From the NCBI GenBank assembly GCA_036823295.1, contig DAISGD010000009.1, forward strand, positions 11,690-75,689: 64,000 nt of DNA, in the 5' to 3' direction. This DNA comes from UBA4742 sp002403895 (GTDB lineage Bacteria > Actinomycetota > Acidimicrobiia > Acidimicrobiales > Acidimicrobilacustridaceae). Positions 33,284-42,287 of this stretch are shown in pieces. The notes under the pieces were generated by a model. That model saw nothing but the letters and a program-made list of their open reading frames with translations. It was not told the origin of the DNA and searched no databases. The position numbers and the translations under genes were made by a program. Numbering within the stretch: the stretch's first letter is position 1; each line of letters starts with the position of its first letter.

Positions 33284-35749
33284 ATGGCTGAGGTTTACGA
33301 CGTCCAGACGATCGACGCGAAGTGGCAGGACCGCTGGCGCGAGTGGGGGACCTACGAGGTCGACAACGACGACCCCCGGCCGCACTACTACACGCTGTGC
33401 ATGTACCCGTACCCCAGCGGGACGGCCCACATGGGTCACGTGCGCAATTACACCTTCGGCGATCTCATCGTCCGTTACCGGACGATGAATGGTTACGCCG
33501 TGCTGTCGCCCATGGGCTTCGACTCGTTCGGATTGCCGGCGGAGAACGCGGCCATCAAGACCGGCGTGCATCCCCGCACGTTCACCGACGAGCGCATGGA
33601 GATGCTGCGCTCCTCGATCAGCCGTATCGGATCCGTCTACGACTGGCGCCGTGAGGTCACCAGCCACGATCCCGCCTACATCAAGTGGACCCAGTGGATC
33701 TTCCTGCGCTTCTTGGAGGCCGGCCTTGCCTATCGCAAGAACGCCCCCGTGAACTGGGACCCGGTCGATCAGACCGTGCTGGCCAACGAGCAGGTGCTGG
33801 CCGACGGCACCGCCGAACGGTCGGGCGCGGTGGTCGAAAAGCGCGATCTGGAGCAGTGGTTCTTCAAGATCACCGACTACGCCGACGAACTGCTTGACGA
33901 TCTCGACGGCCTGGACTGGCCCGAGCGGGTCAAGACCATGCAACGCAACTGGATCGGCCGCTCCGAGGGCGCCGAGTTCGAGATGGTGGTCACCGACGCC
34001 GACGGCACGCCGTTGGAGGGCGATCTCCGCATTCGGGTGTTCACCACCCGGCCCGATACCAGCTTCGGCATGACCTATGCGGTCATGGCCCCCGAACACC
34101 CGCTCGTCGAGCGCGTCATCACCCCCGACCAGGTCGAAGCCGTCACCCCCTTCGTCGCCCGCGCCCGGGAGACGAGCGACGTGGACCGGATGAAATCCGA
34201 AGGCGGTCTGGACAAGCGGGGCGTCTTCACCGGCGTGTACGTCCTGAATCCCTTCACCGGCGGGCCCGTGCCGCTCTACCTGGCCGACTACGTGCTCATG
34301 GGGTACGGCACCGGGTCCATCATGGCGGTGCCCGCCGAGGACCAGCGCGACTGGGACTTCGCCACCGTGCACGGCCTGCCCATCGTGCGCACCATCCAGC
34401 CGCCCGACGGGTGGGAGGGCGAGGCCTACACGGGGGAAGGGCCCCACATCAACAGCGACTGGATGAACGGCCTGGGCAAGGACGAGGCCATCCGGGCGGC
34501 CATCACCTGGCTCGAGGACCAAGGGATCGGCGAGGGCAAGATCAACTACCGGCTGAGGGACTGGTTGTTGTCTCGCCAGCGGTTCTGGGGTTGCCCGATT
34601 CCCATCGTCTATTGCGACGACTGCGGGATCGAGCCCGTCCCCGTGAGCCAGCTGCCGGTCCTGGCCCCCGACGATGTCGAGTTCCAGCCCACAGGCCAGT
34701 CCCCGCTGCTGCTCCATCCGGGCTTCCTGCACACCACGTGTCCTGCCTGTGGAGGGCCGGCCCGGCGCGAGACCGACACTATGGACACGTTCGTCGACTC
34801 GTCCTGGTACTTCCTGCGCTTCACCGACCCGTGGAACACGGAGGAGCCGTTCTCGCAGGCGGCAGCCGAGTCGTGGATGCCGGTCGACCAGTACATCGGC
34901 GGCGTCGAGCACGCCATCTTGCACCTGATGTACGCCCGCTTCTTCACCAAGGCGCTGGCCGACCTGGGGGTCGCCCCCAAGGGACTGCGCGAGCCGTTCG
35001 CCCGGCTGTTCACCCAGGGCACCATCCGCCTGGCGGGGGAGAAGATGTCCAAGTCCAAAGGCAACCTGGTGGCGCCCGAGGAGATCCTCGACGTCGAGGG
35101 TGCCGATGCCCTGCGCCTAGCTCACCTGTTCGTCGGGCCACCGCAGGACAACGTCGACTGGGAGGGCGTGGGCATCGAGGGGTGCTCGCGCTTCCTGCAT
35201 CGTCTGTGGCGTCTGGCCAACGGTGAGTTGGCCATCACCCCCGTCGATCGCCAGCCGACTGAGGCCGACCAGGAGGTGTCCCGGGCGACCCATCGGCTGA
35301 TCGCCAAGGTGACCGACGACTACGACCGCTGGTCCTACAACACCGCGGTGGCGGCGTACATGGAGTTCACGAATGAGCTCTACCGCTACGTCCAGCGGGA
35401 CAAGGCCCCGCGTCGCGAGACGCTGACCATCGCAGTGGACACGCTGTTGCTCCTCATGGCGCCAATGGCGCCCCACCTCACCGCCGAGTTGTGGGAGCAC
35501 CGCCATGGCGGGCACATCCACACCGAGCCGTGGCCGGTGGCCGACCCTGCCCTGCTCGTTGTCGACACGGTGACCATGATCGTGCAGGTGAACGGCAAGG
35601 TGCGCGACCGGATCGACGTCGACCCGGCGATCGACGTTGCCGAGGCGGAGCGACTGGCACTGGCGTCGGAGAAAGTGAAGGCGTTCCTCGAAGGGTCGCC
35701 CCGCAAGCTCATCGCCAAGCCGCCGAACCTCGTCAACATCGTCACCTGA
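33284..35749 (+). CDS. leuS: Leucyl-tRNA synthetase
   Basis: An 821-residue class I LeuRS, which charges tRNA-Leu. The catalytic HIGH-type motif is PYPSGTAHMGHVRNYT (near residue 42), and KMSKSKGN appears at ~residue 588. The CP1 editing domain lies between (TRPDTSFGMTYAVMAPEHPLV). WYFLRFTDPWN precedes the KMSKS loop, as expected. The C-terminal anticodon-binding domain ends normally. ATG 33284 is chosen from the -10 box 7 bases upstream; ATG 33275 would add three residues. The gene is convergent with an oxidoreductase gene. Confidence 0.98.
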   Translation: MAEVYDVQTIDAKWQDRWREWGTYEVDNDDPRPHYYTLCMYPYPSGTAHMGHVRNYTFGDLIVRYRTMNGYAVLSPMGFDSFGLPAENAAIKTGVHPRTFTDERMEMLRSSISRIGSVYDWRREVTSHDPAYIKWTQWIFLRFLEAGLAYRKNAPVNWDPVDQTVLANEQVLADGTAERSGAVVEKRDLEQWFFKITDYADELLDDLDGLDWPERVKTMQRNWIGRSEGAEFEMVVTDADGTPLEGDLRIRVFTTRPDTSFGMTYAVMAPEHPLVERVITPDQVEAVTPFVARARETSDVDRMKSEGGLDKRGVFTGVYVLNPFTGGPVPLYLADYVLMGYGTGSIMAVPAEDQRDWDFATVHGLPIVRTIQPPDGWEGEAYTGEGPHINSDWMNGLGKDEAIRAAITWLEDQGIGEGKINYRLRDWLLSRQRFWGCPIPIVYCDDCGIEPVPVSQLPVLAPDDVEFQPTGQSPLLLHPGFLHTTCPACGGPARRETDTMDTFVDSSWYFLRFTDPWNTEEPFSQAAAESWMPVDQYIGGVEHAILHLMYARFFTKALADLGVAPKGLREPFARLFTQGTIRLAGEKMSKSKGNLVAPEEILDVEGADALRLAHLFVGPPQDNVDWEGVGIEGCSRFLHRLWRLANGELAITPVDRQPTEADQEVSRATHRLIAKVTDDYDRWSYNTAVAAYMEFTNELYRYVQRDKAPRRETLTIAVDTLLLLMAPMAPHLTAELWEHRHGGHIHTEPWPVADPALLVVDTVTMIVQVNGKVRDRIDVDPAIDVAEAERLALASEKVKAFLEGSPRKLIAKPPNLVNIVT

Positions 35750-35777
35750 CGGCCTGACGGCCTGACCACCTGACGGC
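35746..35777. repeat. Short tandem repeat at the leuS stop
   Basis: Four head-to-tail copies of the 8-base unit CTGACGGC, the third being CTGACCAC. It begins one base before the leuS stop codon, so each copy carries a TGA and stops are repeated in different frames. Confidence 0.85.
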
Positions 35778-35873
35778 CGTACCACCGCACGCCAACCTGC
35801 GTAGATCTGGTCCTTGGGTTCAAGCGGTGGAGGCCGTTTCCTACGCCGGTTCGGGGGTGGGAGGGGTCGCGGG

Positions 35874-36884
35874 TCAGATCTGTTTGAGGTCGGCGAGCAC
35901 CTGGCGCCACCGCTCCGGGTCGCTCTTGTAGGGAGCGTAGAAACTGATGCGGTCCACGATTCCGCCGTAGCGCGCGTGGAGCTCGGGGCCCAGCTGCTCG
36001 GGTTCGGCCACCACGGCGAAGGTGTGGAGCATCTCGTCGTCGATCAAGCCGCCCATGGTCACCCACTCGCCCTGCTTGGACAGCACGTTGAGCTCCGTCT
36101 GCAGATCGCCCCACCCGTGTAGCTCGAGCACGCCGCGATAAGCCGGTGTCGAGCCGTAGAAGGCGATCTGTTGGCGCACGCCCTGGGTGGAGGCCGCCAT
36201 CTCCTCCTCGGTGGTTCCCGTGACCACGAACGCGGGGCCGGAGATCTCGAGATCGGCCAGGGTGCGGCCCGATGTCTCCAACCCCCGCTCGAGAGCGGGC
36301 AGCGTCACTTCGCGGAGGTAGCGCTCGGTGGTGAAGCCGTGGCACAGGAAGCCGTCGCACGTCTCGCCCGCGACCTTGGTCATCCGCTCACCGACACCGG
36401 CCAGGAAGATCTTGGCGTTTCCGTGCGGGTTCGGCCCCGGATTGAAGAACGGCGTCATCAGGGTGTGGGTGTAGAAGTCGCCCCGGAAATCGAGGGCGGT
36501 GCCGTTGTTCCAGCAATCCCAGATGGCGCGGATGGCGAGGATCATCTCCCGCATGCGGGCGGCGGGAGCCGACCATTCCATGGAGAACCGCTTGGTGATG
36601 TGGGGTTTGATCTGGGATCCCAGCCCGAGGATGAACCGGCCGCCGGAGTACGCCTGCAGGTCGTAGGCGATCTGGGCCAGGTTCATCGGGTTGCGGGCAA
36701 AGGCGACGGCGATGCCGGTGCCGAGTTCCACGTGGCTGGTGTGTTCGGCCGCGAGCAGGAGCGGGAAGAACGGATCATGGGCCGTCTCGACGCTCCACAA
36801 CCCGTCGTAGCCTGCCTCCTCGCTCTCCGTCGCGCTGGTGGCGATGTCGGTGAGCCCGAGACCGATTCCCCCGTCCACCTTCAT
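35874..36884 (-). CDS. F420-type LLM-class oxidoreductase
   Basis: A 336-residue luciferase-like monooxygenase-fold protein, of the class that uses coenzyme F420 in actinobacteria. Signatures are GYDGLWSVETAHDPFFPLLLAA, VELGTGIAVAFARNPMNLAQ, SGGRFILGLGSQIKPHITKR and KIFLAGVGERMTKVAGETCDG. The substrate cannot be read. ATG 36884 lies 7 bases after a -10 TAAGGT. It is divergent from the Liv-type transporter operon and shares its control region, so it may process the imported compound. Confidence 0.9.
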   Translation of the reverse strand: MKVDGGIGLGLTDIATSATESEEAGYDGLWSVETAHDPFFPLLLAAEHTSHVELGTGIAVAFARNPMNLAQIAYDLQAYSGGRFILGLGSQIKPHITKRFSMEWSAPAARMREMILAIRAIWDCWNNGTALDFRGDFYTHTLMTPFFNPGPNPHGNAKIFLAGVGERMTKVAGETCDGFLCHGFTTERYLREVTLPALERGLETSGRTLADLEISGPAFVVTGTTEEEMAASTQGVRQQIAFYGSTPAYRGVLELHGWGDLQTELNVLSKQGEWVTMGGLIDDEMLHTFAVVAEPEQLGPELHARYGGIVDRISFYAPYKSDPERWRQVLADLKQI

Positions 36885-36891
36885 GGACCTG

Positions 36892-36897
36892 ACCTTA
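36892..36897 (-). promoter_or_regulatory. -10 box of the LLM oxidoreductase gene
   Basis: TAAGGT on the minus strand, 7 bases before ATG 36884; leaderless arrangement. Confidence 0.45.
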
Positions 36898-36922
36898 GCG
36901 GGGAGGTGACCGGCGCTCAGAC

Positions 36923-36941
36923 ATTGCACCGTCGATGCAAT
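36923..36941. promoter_or_regulatory. Inverted repeat between oxidoreductase and Liv operon
   Basis: ATTGCA, seven bases, TGCAAT: a perfect 6-bp palindrome, extended to ACATTGCA on the left. It lies about 26 bases upstream of the oxidoreductase -10 box and overlaps the first base of a TAGGGT box (36941-36946) on the plus strand. It could be an operator shared by both divergent units. Confidence 0.35.
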
Positions 36942-37012
36942 AGGGTGGATCGCCTGGCTCCCATAGAGCCGACGAGACGAGCCGACGCCGTCGACCCGCA
37001 GCCGGCAGCGCC

Positions 37013-37018
37013 TAGGGT
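37013..37018 (+). promoter_or_regulatory. Likely -10 box of the Liv operon
   Basis: TAGGGT about 65 bases before GTG 37086, which has AAGGGGG upstream. A second copy of TAGGGTGG is at 36941. Unlike most genes here, this operon would carry a short leader with a ribosome-binding site. Confidence 0.3.
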
Positions 37019-37085
37019 GGCGGCGGGGGAACCGGTCGTCCCATCAGACAGACGGTCAGGTTCGACAGTAAGGGGGAACCCAGCG

Positions 37086-39209
37086 GTGGGTGCCACGATC
37101 GGGTCGACACGTGCTCGCGTCATTGCCGGCGCCCTTGCGCCCGCGGCCGCGATCCTGGCGGTGCAACTGATCATGTTCCCGGTCCCCGCGGGGGTGGCCT
37201 TCCAGGGGTTCATTCTCGGCCTGCTCGGTGCCCTGGTGGCCGTGGGCATGGCCCTCATCTACCGCGCCAACCGGATCCTCAACTTTGCCCAGAGCGAGCT
37301 GGGTGCCGTGCCAACGGTGCTGGCGGTCTCACTGGTGGCGTTCGCGGGGTTCAACTACTTCCTGGCTGTCGCCCTGGGCGTCGTGGCCGCCATCGTCTTG
37401 GGCAGCATCGTCGAGCTGGCCATCATCCGCCGCTTCTTCAACGCTCCCCGGCTGATCCTCACGGTGGCCACCATCGGGTTGGCCCAGTTGCTGGCGGTGG
37501 GTTCGCTCTTCATCCCGGCGATCTGGGGCAAGACGCCGACCACCACCCAGATCCATGCCCCCTTCACTATCCGGTTCGTACTGGATCCGATCGTCTTCTC
37601 CGCCGATCACGTGATCGCCCTGGTGGTGGCGCCGCTGTCGCTGCTGGCCGTCGCCGTGGTGTTGCGCTACACGAGTATCGGCATCGCCATCCGGGCGAGC
37701 GCCGAGCGCGCCGACCGGGCCAGCCTGCTCGGTGTCCCGGTGAAGCGGCTGCAGACGGTGGTGTGGGCCATGGCCACGCTGCTGTCGTTCATCGCGGTGT
37801 TCATGCGGGCCAGCATCCTGGGGCTCCCGGTGGGGGGCCAACTCAGCCTCACCTTGTTGTTGGCCTCGCTGGCCGCCCTCATGCTGGGCAAGCTCACCGA
37901 GCTCCCCACCATCGCCGCCGCGGCGGTGGCGCTCGGGCTGCTGGAGCAGGGGGTGGTGTGGAACCACCCCCGTAACCCCGAGCTGGTGGATCCGATCTTG
38001 GCCGTGGTCATCGTGGTGTGCCTGTTGATGCGCAAGATCGGCACCACCCGAGCCGATCAGGACGGGTCCTCATCGTGGCAGGCGGCCGACGAGGTGCGCC
38101 CGGTACCCCGTGAGCTGCGCTCGCTCCCTGAGGTGCGAGCGGCGCGCTGGGGCGGCGGATTGCTCGTAGCTGCATGCCTGGTGGGTTTGCCCCTGGTGCT
38201 GCACCAGGCCGGCGATCGCCAGAAGGCCGCCGCGGTGGTGATCTTCGCCATCATCGCCCTTTCGGTGGTGGTGCTCACGGGGTGGGCGGGTCAGGTCTCG
38301 CTCGGTCAGATGTCCCTGGTGGCCTTCGGTGCCGCGGTGGGCGCCTACGCCACCCAGCACTGGCACCTCGACCTGGCCCTGGCGCTGGTGTTGTCCAGCC
38401 TCGTCGGGGCGGTGGTGGCCATCCTGGTGGGTCTTCCCGCCCTGCGGCTGCGCGGCTTGTTCCTGGCGGTGACGACGCTGGCGTTCGCCATGGCCACGTC
38501 CAGCTTCCTGCTCAGCGACAAGCACTTCTCCTGGGTGCCCACCGAACGGGTGGTTCGCCCCAAGCTGTTCGGCGCCTTCGACCTGAGCTCGCAGGTGGCC
38601 TTCTACGAACTCTGCCTCGCCTGCCTCCTGCTCGTGGTCATAGCGGTGCGCGGGATTCGCCACAGCCGTACCGGCCGGGTCCTGCTGGCGCTGCGCGAGA
38701 ACGAGCGCGGCGCGCAGTCCTTTGGCGTCAATGTGACCCGGGCCAAGCTCACCGCCTTTGCCCTGTCCGGCGCCATCGCCGCCTTCGCCGGCTGCTTGCT
38801 GGTGCATCTGCTGCAGGCGTTCAACGTGGATGTCTACGGCCCGGGCGCAAGTTTCGTCGTGTTCACCAGCGCGGTGGTGGGTGGCCTCGGCTCGCTGCTG
38901 GGGGCGATGCTCGGCGCGCTCTATCTCCAGGGCGGTTACTGGTTCCTGCCCGGGCCGCGCTGGCAGCAGTTGTCGACCGCGGTGGGCGTGCTGCTGGTGC
39001 TGATGATCCTGCCCGGCGGTTTGGCGGACATCGTGTTTCGCCTGCGCGACGGCGCCCTGCGCTGGGTGGCGACCCGGCGGGGGATCGTCGTGCCCAGCCT
39101 GCTGGCTGATATCGCCCCCCCGGGCGACGATCCCGATCCGGACGTCGTCGCCCACGCCGAAGCTGCGGTCGAAGCCGAGGGTGAGGCCGAGGTGGTGGTG
39201 GCCCCATGA
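37086..39209 (+). CDS. Fused Liv-type ABC permease (LivH-LivM)
   Basis: A 707-residue double permease. Residues ~15-310 are LivH-like (FILGLLGALVAVGMALIYRANRILNFAQSELG, FFNAPRLILTVATIGLAQLL, TSIGIAIRASAERADRASLLG). Residues ~335-680 are LivM-like (LTGWAGQVSLGQMSLVAFGAAVGAY, LFLAVTTLAFAMATSSFLL, LALRENERGAQSFGVN). The two halves normally come as separate subunits of a branched-chain-amino-acid or amide/urea importer; fusion is known in actinobacteria. GTG 37086 has AAGGGGG ~10 bases upstream. The stop overlaps the next gene (ATGA). Acidic, Ala-rich C-terminal tail. Confidence 0.93.
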   Translation: MGATIGSTRARVIAGALAPAAAILAVQLIMFPVPAGVAFQGFILGLLGALVAVGMALIYRANRILNFAQSELGAVPTVLAVSLVAFAGFNYFLAVALGVVAAIVLGSIVELAIIRRFFNAPRLILTVATIGLAQLLAVGSLFIPAIWGKTPTTTQIHAPFTIRFVLDPIVFSADHVIALVVAPLSLLAVAVVLRYTSIGIAIRASAERADRASLLGVPVKRLQTVVWAMATLLSFIAVFMRASILGLPVGGQLSLTLLLASLAALMLGKLTELPTIAAAAVALGLLEQGVVWNHPRNPELVDPILAVVIVVCLLMRKIGTTRADQDGSSSWQAADEVRPVPRELRSLPEVRAARWGGGLLVAACLVGLPLVLHQAGDRQKAAAVVIFAIIALSVVVLTGWAGQVSLGQMSLVAFGAAVGAYATQHWHLDLALALVLSSLVGAVVAILVGLPALRLRGLFLAVTTLAFAMATSSFLLSDKHFSWVPTERVVRPKLFGAFDLSSQVAFYELCLACLLLVVIAVRGIRHSRTGRVLLALRENERGAQSFGVNVTRAKLTAFALSGAIAAFAGCLLVHLLQAFNVDVYGPGASFVVFTSAVVGGLGSLLGAMLGALYLQGGYWFLPGPRWQQLSTAVGVLLVLMILPGGLADIVFRLRDGALRWVATRRGIVVPSLLADIAPPGDDPDPDVVAHAEAAVEAEGEAEVVVAP

Positions 39210-42200
39210 TCCCCATCCCGCCGCTGACCCCGGCCGACAACCGCCCGTGGCACCTGCGCCTGCGCGGCGCGGTGCGCCATCCGTCGAAGTGGCTCACCGA
39301 CCTCGCCGGTGATGGGCCCATCTACGCCCTCATGATCTTGTTCGGGTTGAGCATGGTCGACGAGATGGACCGCACCGCCTTCGGGCTGTTGTTGCCCAAC
39401 ATCCGCGACTCGTTCGGGATGTCCAACGCCGGCATCCTGTCGCTCGTGGCGGTGGCCGCGCTGTTGGGTCTGTCATTGCAGGTGCCCATCGCCCAGCTGT
39501 CCGATCGGCGCAGTCGGGTCCGGCTCATGTTGATCGGCGCGGCCATCTTCGCCATGTTCTCGGTGGGTACCGGGCTGGCCGTGTCGATCTGGATGCTGGT
39601 CATCGTGCGTGGTGGCTCCGGCATCGGGCAGGCCACCGTGGGACCGACCCACAATTCGCTGCTGGCCGACTGGTTCCCCATCGGGACCCGACCGCGCGTG
39701 TTCTCGTTCCACCGTGGCGCCAACGCCGTTGGTGCGTTCATCGGACCGGTGGTGGCCGGCACCTTGGCCACCTGGGTGAGTTGGCGGGTCCCGTTCTTTC
39801 TCTTCGCCATCCCCATCGCCATCCTGTTGGTGCTCGGGCTGCGGCTCAAGGAGCCGGTGCGGGGCCTCCAGGAGCGCCTGGCCATGGGCGTGACCGACGC
39901 GGCGTTGACCGAGGAGCCTCCGCCGTCGTTCGCCGAGGGCTGGCGCATGGTGTGGAAGGTCGAGAGTCTGCGACGGATCTTCTACGCCCTGCCCTTCCTG
40001 GCTTCCGCGCTCATCGGGTTCTCGTCGCTCGCCGCCTTGCTCTACGAGCAGCGGTTCGGCCTTGATGCCGCCCAGCGGGGCTGGGTGGCGGCCGCCGCCG
40101 AACCGGCCCAGATCATCGGCTTGGTCATCGGGGCCCGGGTGGGTACCAAGCTCATCATGCGCGACCCGGGCCTGGTGCTGCGTTTTATCGCCCTGGTGGC
40201 CATCATCACTGCCGCGTTGTCTGCTCTGTTCGCACTCTCGCCGTATCTGTGGGTAGGGATCGTGGCCAACATGGCCATCTCCGCCAGTCTCGCCATCGTC
40301 GGGCCGGGGGTGTTCGCCTCGCTGTCGCTGGCCATCCCGGCGCGGGCCCGCTCGCTCGGCTTTTCGATGGGGGCGATCTTCGTCATCCCCGGCCTCATCA
40401 TGTTGCCCATCGTCGGGGCGGTGTCGGACTCCATCAGCATCCAGGCCGGCATGTTGTTGATGGTGCCGGTGTTCCTCGTCGGGAGCTTCATCATCTCCAC
40501 CGCCGGTCACGTCATCGGCCGTGACATCACGCAGGTGTGGACGGCGGCCGCCGCTCGGTCCGAGGTGCTCTACGAGCGGCGGCAGGGCAGGGCCAAGCTG
40601 TTGTTGGTCCGGGGCCTGCAGGTCTACTACGGCAACGTGCAGGTCCTCTTCGACGTCGACTTCGAGATCGACGAGGGCGAGATCGTGGCGTTGCTGGGCA
40701 CCAACGGGGCGGGCAAGTCGACGTTGTTGAAGGCGATCTGTGGGGTGGTCGAGGCCGACAAGGGCGCGGTCATCTTCGACGGTCGCGACATCACCCACGC
40801 GCCGCCCAACGAGATCGCGGGGTTCGGCATCACCCAGGTCCCCGGGGGCCAAGGCGTCTTCCCCAGCCTCACCGTGGGCGAGAACCTCCGCGTCGCCGGG
40901 TGGCTGGACCGGCGCAACACCTCGGAGCTTCGGGACCGCACCGAGCAGGTGCTCGAGTTGTTCCCGGTGCTGCGCCAGCGCCACGAGGAGCCCGCCGCCA
41001 ACCTGTCGGGTGGGCAGCAGCAGATGCTGGCGCTGGGCATGGCGTTCCTGGCTCGCCCGCAGTTGCTGTGCATCGACGAGCTCTCGTTGGGGCTGGCTCC
41101 CGTGATCATCGAACAGCTGCTGAAGATCGTCCGTCAGATCCAGGCGCAGGGCACCACCGTGATCCTGGTCGAGCAGTCGGTGAATCTGGCGCTGACCGTC
41201 GCCGAGACGGCGTATTTCATGGAGAAGGGCGAGATCAAGTTCCACGGTCCCACGGCCGAGCTGCTGGCCCGACCCGACGTGCTGCGTTCGGTGTTCCTCG
41301 AAGGGGCGGCCGCCTCGAACGGGGGAACCACCACGAACGGCGGCCCGACCCACGTCAACGGAGCAGCGAAGGGAACCTCGATGCCGGCAAACGGCTCCTC
41401 ACCGGCGGTACCAGCCGCCGGCGTCGCGGGCGACTCGACCAGCTCTGAAACGGCATCCCCCGCCCTCGAGGTGATGGACGTCGGCGTGTCCTTTGGGGGC
41501 ATCCGCGCCGTCGACGACGTGTCGCTGACGGTGGCTCCTGGCGAGGTGGTGGGGATCATCGGGCCCAATGGCGCCGGCAAGACCACCCTGTTCGACCTGA
41601 TCTCGGGCTTCACCGGTGGCGACCACGGCCGTGTGCTCCTGGGCGGGGTGGACATCTCGGGTCGACGTCCCGACCAGCGTGCCGTGTTGGGGTTGGGGCG
41701 CTCGTTCCAGGACGCCCGCCTGTTCCCCGCCCTCACGGTCGAGGAGACGATTGCGGTCGCCCTCGAGCGCTGGGTCGAAGTGCGGGATCCGTTCAACCCG
41801 GCCCTCCACCTTCCAGCGGCGTTCGATTCCGAGCAGGCGGTCCGCACCCGGGTGGGCGAGCTCATCGCCCTGTTGAACCTCGAGGCATTCCGCTCCAAGT
41901 TCGTGCGGGAACTGTCCACCGGCTCTCGTCGCGTGGTCGACCTGGCCTGCGTGGTGGCCCACCACCCCAGCGTGGTCCTGCTCGACGAGCCCTCGAGCGG
42001 GATCGCCCAGCGCGAGACCGAGGCGCTGGGTCCGTTGCTGTTGCGCATCCGTGACGACCTTGGGGCCAGCATGGTCGTCATCGAGCACGACATGCCGCTC
42101 ATCACCACCATCTCCGATCGGCTGCTCGCCCTCGACCAGGGCCGGCTGATCACCTCCGGCACGCCCGACGAGGTCCTGCACCACCCGTCGGTGATCGCGT

Positions 42201-42253
42201 CCTACCTGGGGGCCACCGAGGCGGTCATTGCCCGTTCCGGCTCCGCCCCCTGA
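39206..42253 (+). CDS. MFS transporter fused to two Liv-type ABC ATPases
   Basis: A 1015-residue triple fusion. Residues ~30-440 are an MFS-type transporter (DRTAFGLLLPNIRDSFGMS, AQLSDRRSRVRLMLIGAA, VGPTHNSLLADWFPIGTRPR). Residues ~468-700 are a LivF-type ATPase: Walker A GTNGAGKST (~497), signature LSGGQQQML, Walker B LLCIDELSLGL. A Gly/Asn/Thr linker (~705-750) leads to a LivG-type ATPase (~755-1005): Walker A GPNGAGKTT (~785), LSTGSRR in place of the usual signature, Walker B VVLLDEPSSG and H-loop EHD. The domain order is clear in one open frame with no internal stop. What the MFS part does in an ABC system is unknown. Confidence 0.92.
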   Translation: MIPIPPLTPADNRPWHLRLRGAVRHPSKWLTDLAGDGPIYALMILFGLSMVDEMDRTAFGLLLPNIRDSFGMSNAGILSLVAVAALLGLSLQVPIAQLSDRRSRVRLMLIGAAIFAMFSVGTGLAVSIWMLVIVRGGSGIGQATVGPTHNSLLADWFPIGTRPRVFSFHRGANAVGAFIGPVVAGTLATWVSWRVPFFLFAIPIAILLVLGLRLKEPVRGLQERLAMGVTDAALTEEPPPSFAEGWRMVWKVESLRRIFYALPFLASALIGFSSLAALLYEQRFGLDAAQRGWVAAAAEPAQIIGLVIGARVGTKLIMRDPGLVLRFIALVAIITAALSALFALSPYLWVGIVANMAISASLAIVGPGVFASLSLAIPARARSLGFSMGAIFVIPGLIMLPIVGAVSDSISIQAGMLLMVPVFLVGSFIISTAGHVIGRDITQVWTAAAARSEVLYERRQGRAKLLLVRGLQVYYGNVQVLFDVDFEIDEGEIVALLGTNGAGKSTLLKAICGVVEADKGAVIFDGRDITHAPPNEIAGFGITQVPGGQGVFPSLTVGENLRVAGWLDRRNTSELRDRTEQVLELFPVLRQRHEEPAANLSGGQQQMLALGMAFLARPQLLCIDELSLGLAPVIIEQLLKIVRQIQAQGTTVILVEQSVNLALTVAETAYFMEKGEIKFHGPTAELLARPDVLRSVFLEGAAASNGGTTTNGGPTHVNGAAKGTSMPANGSSPAVPAAGVAGDSTSSETASPALEVMDVGVSFGGIRAVDDVSLTVAPGEVVGIIGPNGAGKTTLFDLISGFTGGDHGRVLLGGVDISGRRPDQRAVLGLGRSFQDARLFPALTVEETIAVALERWVEVRDPFNPALHLPAAFDSEQAVRTRVGELIALLNLEAFRSKFVRELSTGSRRVVDLACVVAHHPSVVLLDEPSSGIAQRETEALGPLLLRIRDDLGASMVVIEHDMPLITTISDRLLALDQGRLITSGTPDEVLHHPSVIASYLGATEAVIARSGSAP

Positions 42254-42287
42254 TCTTCTATTTCCGTCCCCGAAAGGCAGACAGTCC

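Noticed and set aside
36171..37085. N-terminal extension of the LivH-LivM frame
   Set aside because: The frame is open far upstream, but that part is antisense to the oxidoreductase and reads as Arg/Gly/His-rich noise. GTG 37086 has a ribosome-binding site and begins right before the first helix.
39473..41353. 626-codon minus-strand open frame
   Set aside because: Antisense to the MFS-ABC fusion; the translation is His/Asp/Gln-rich without any recognisable domain.
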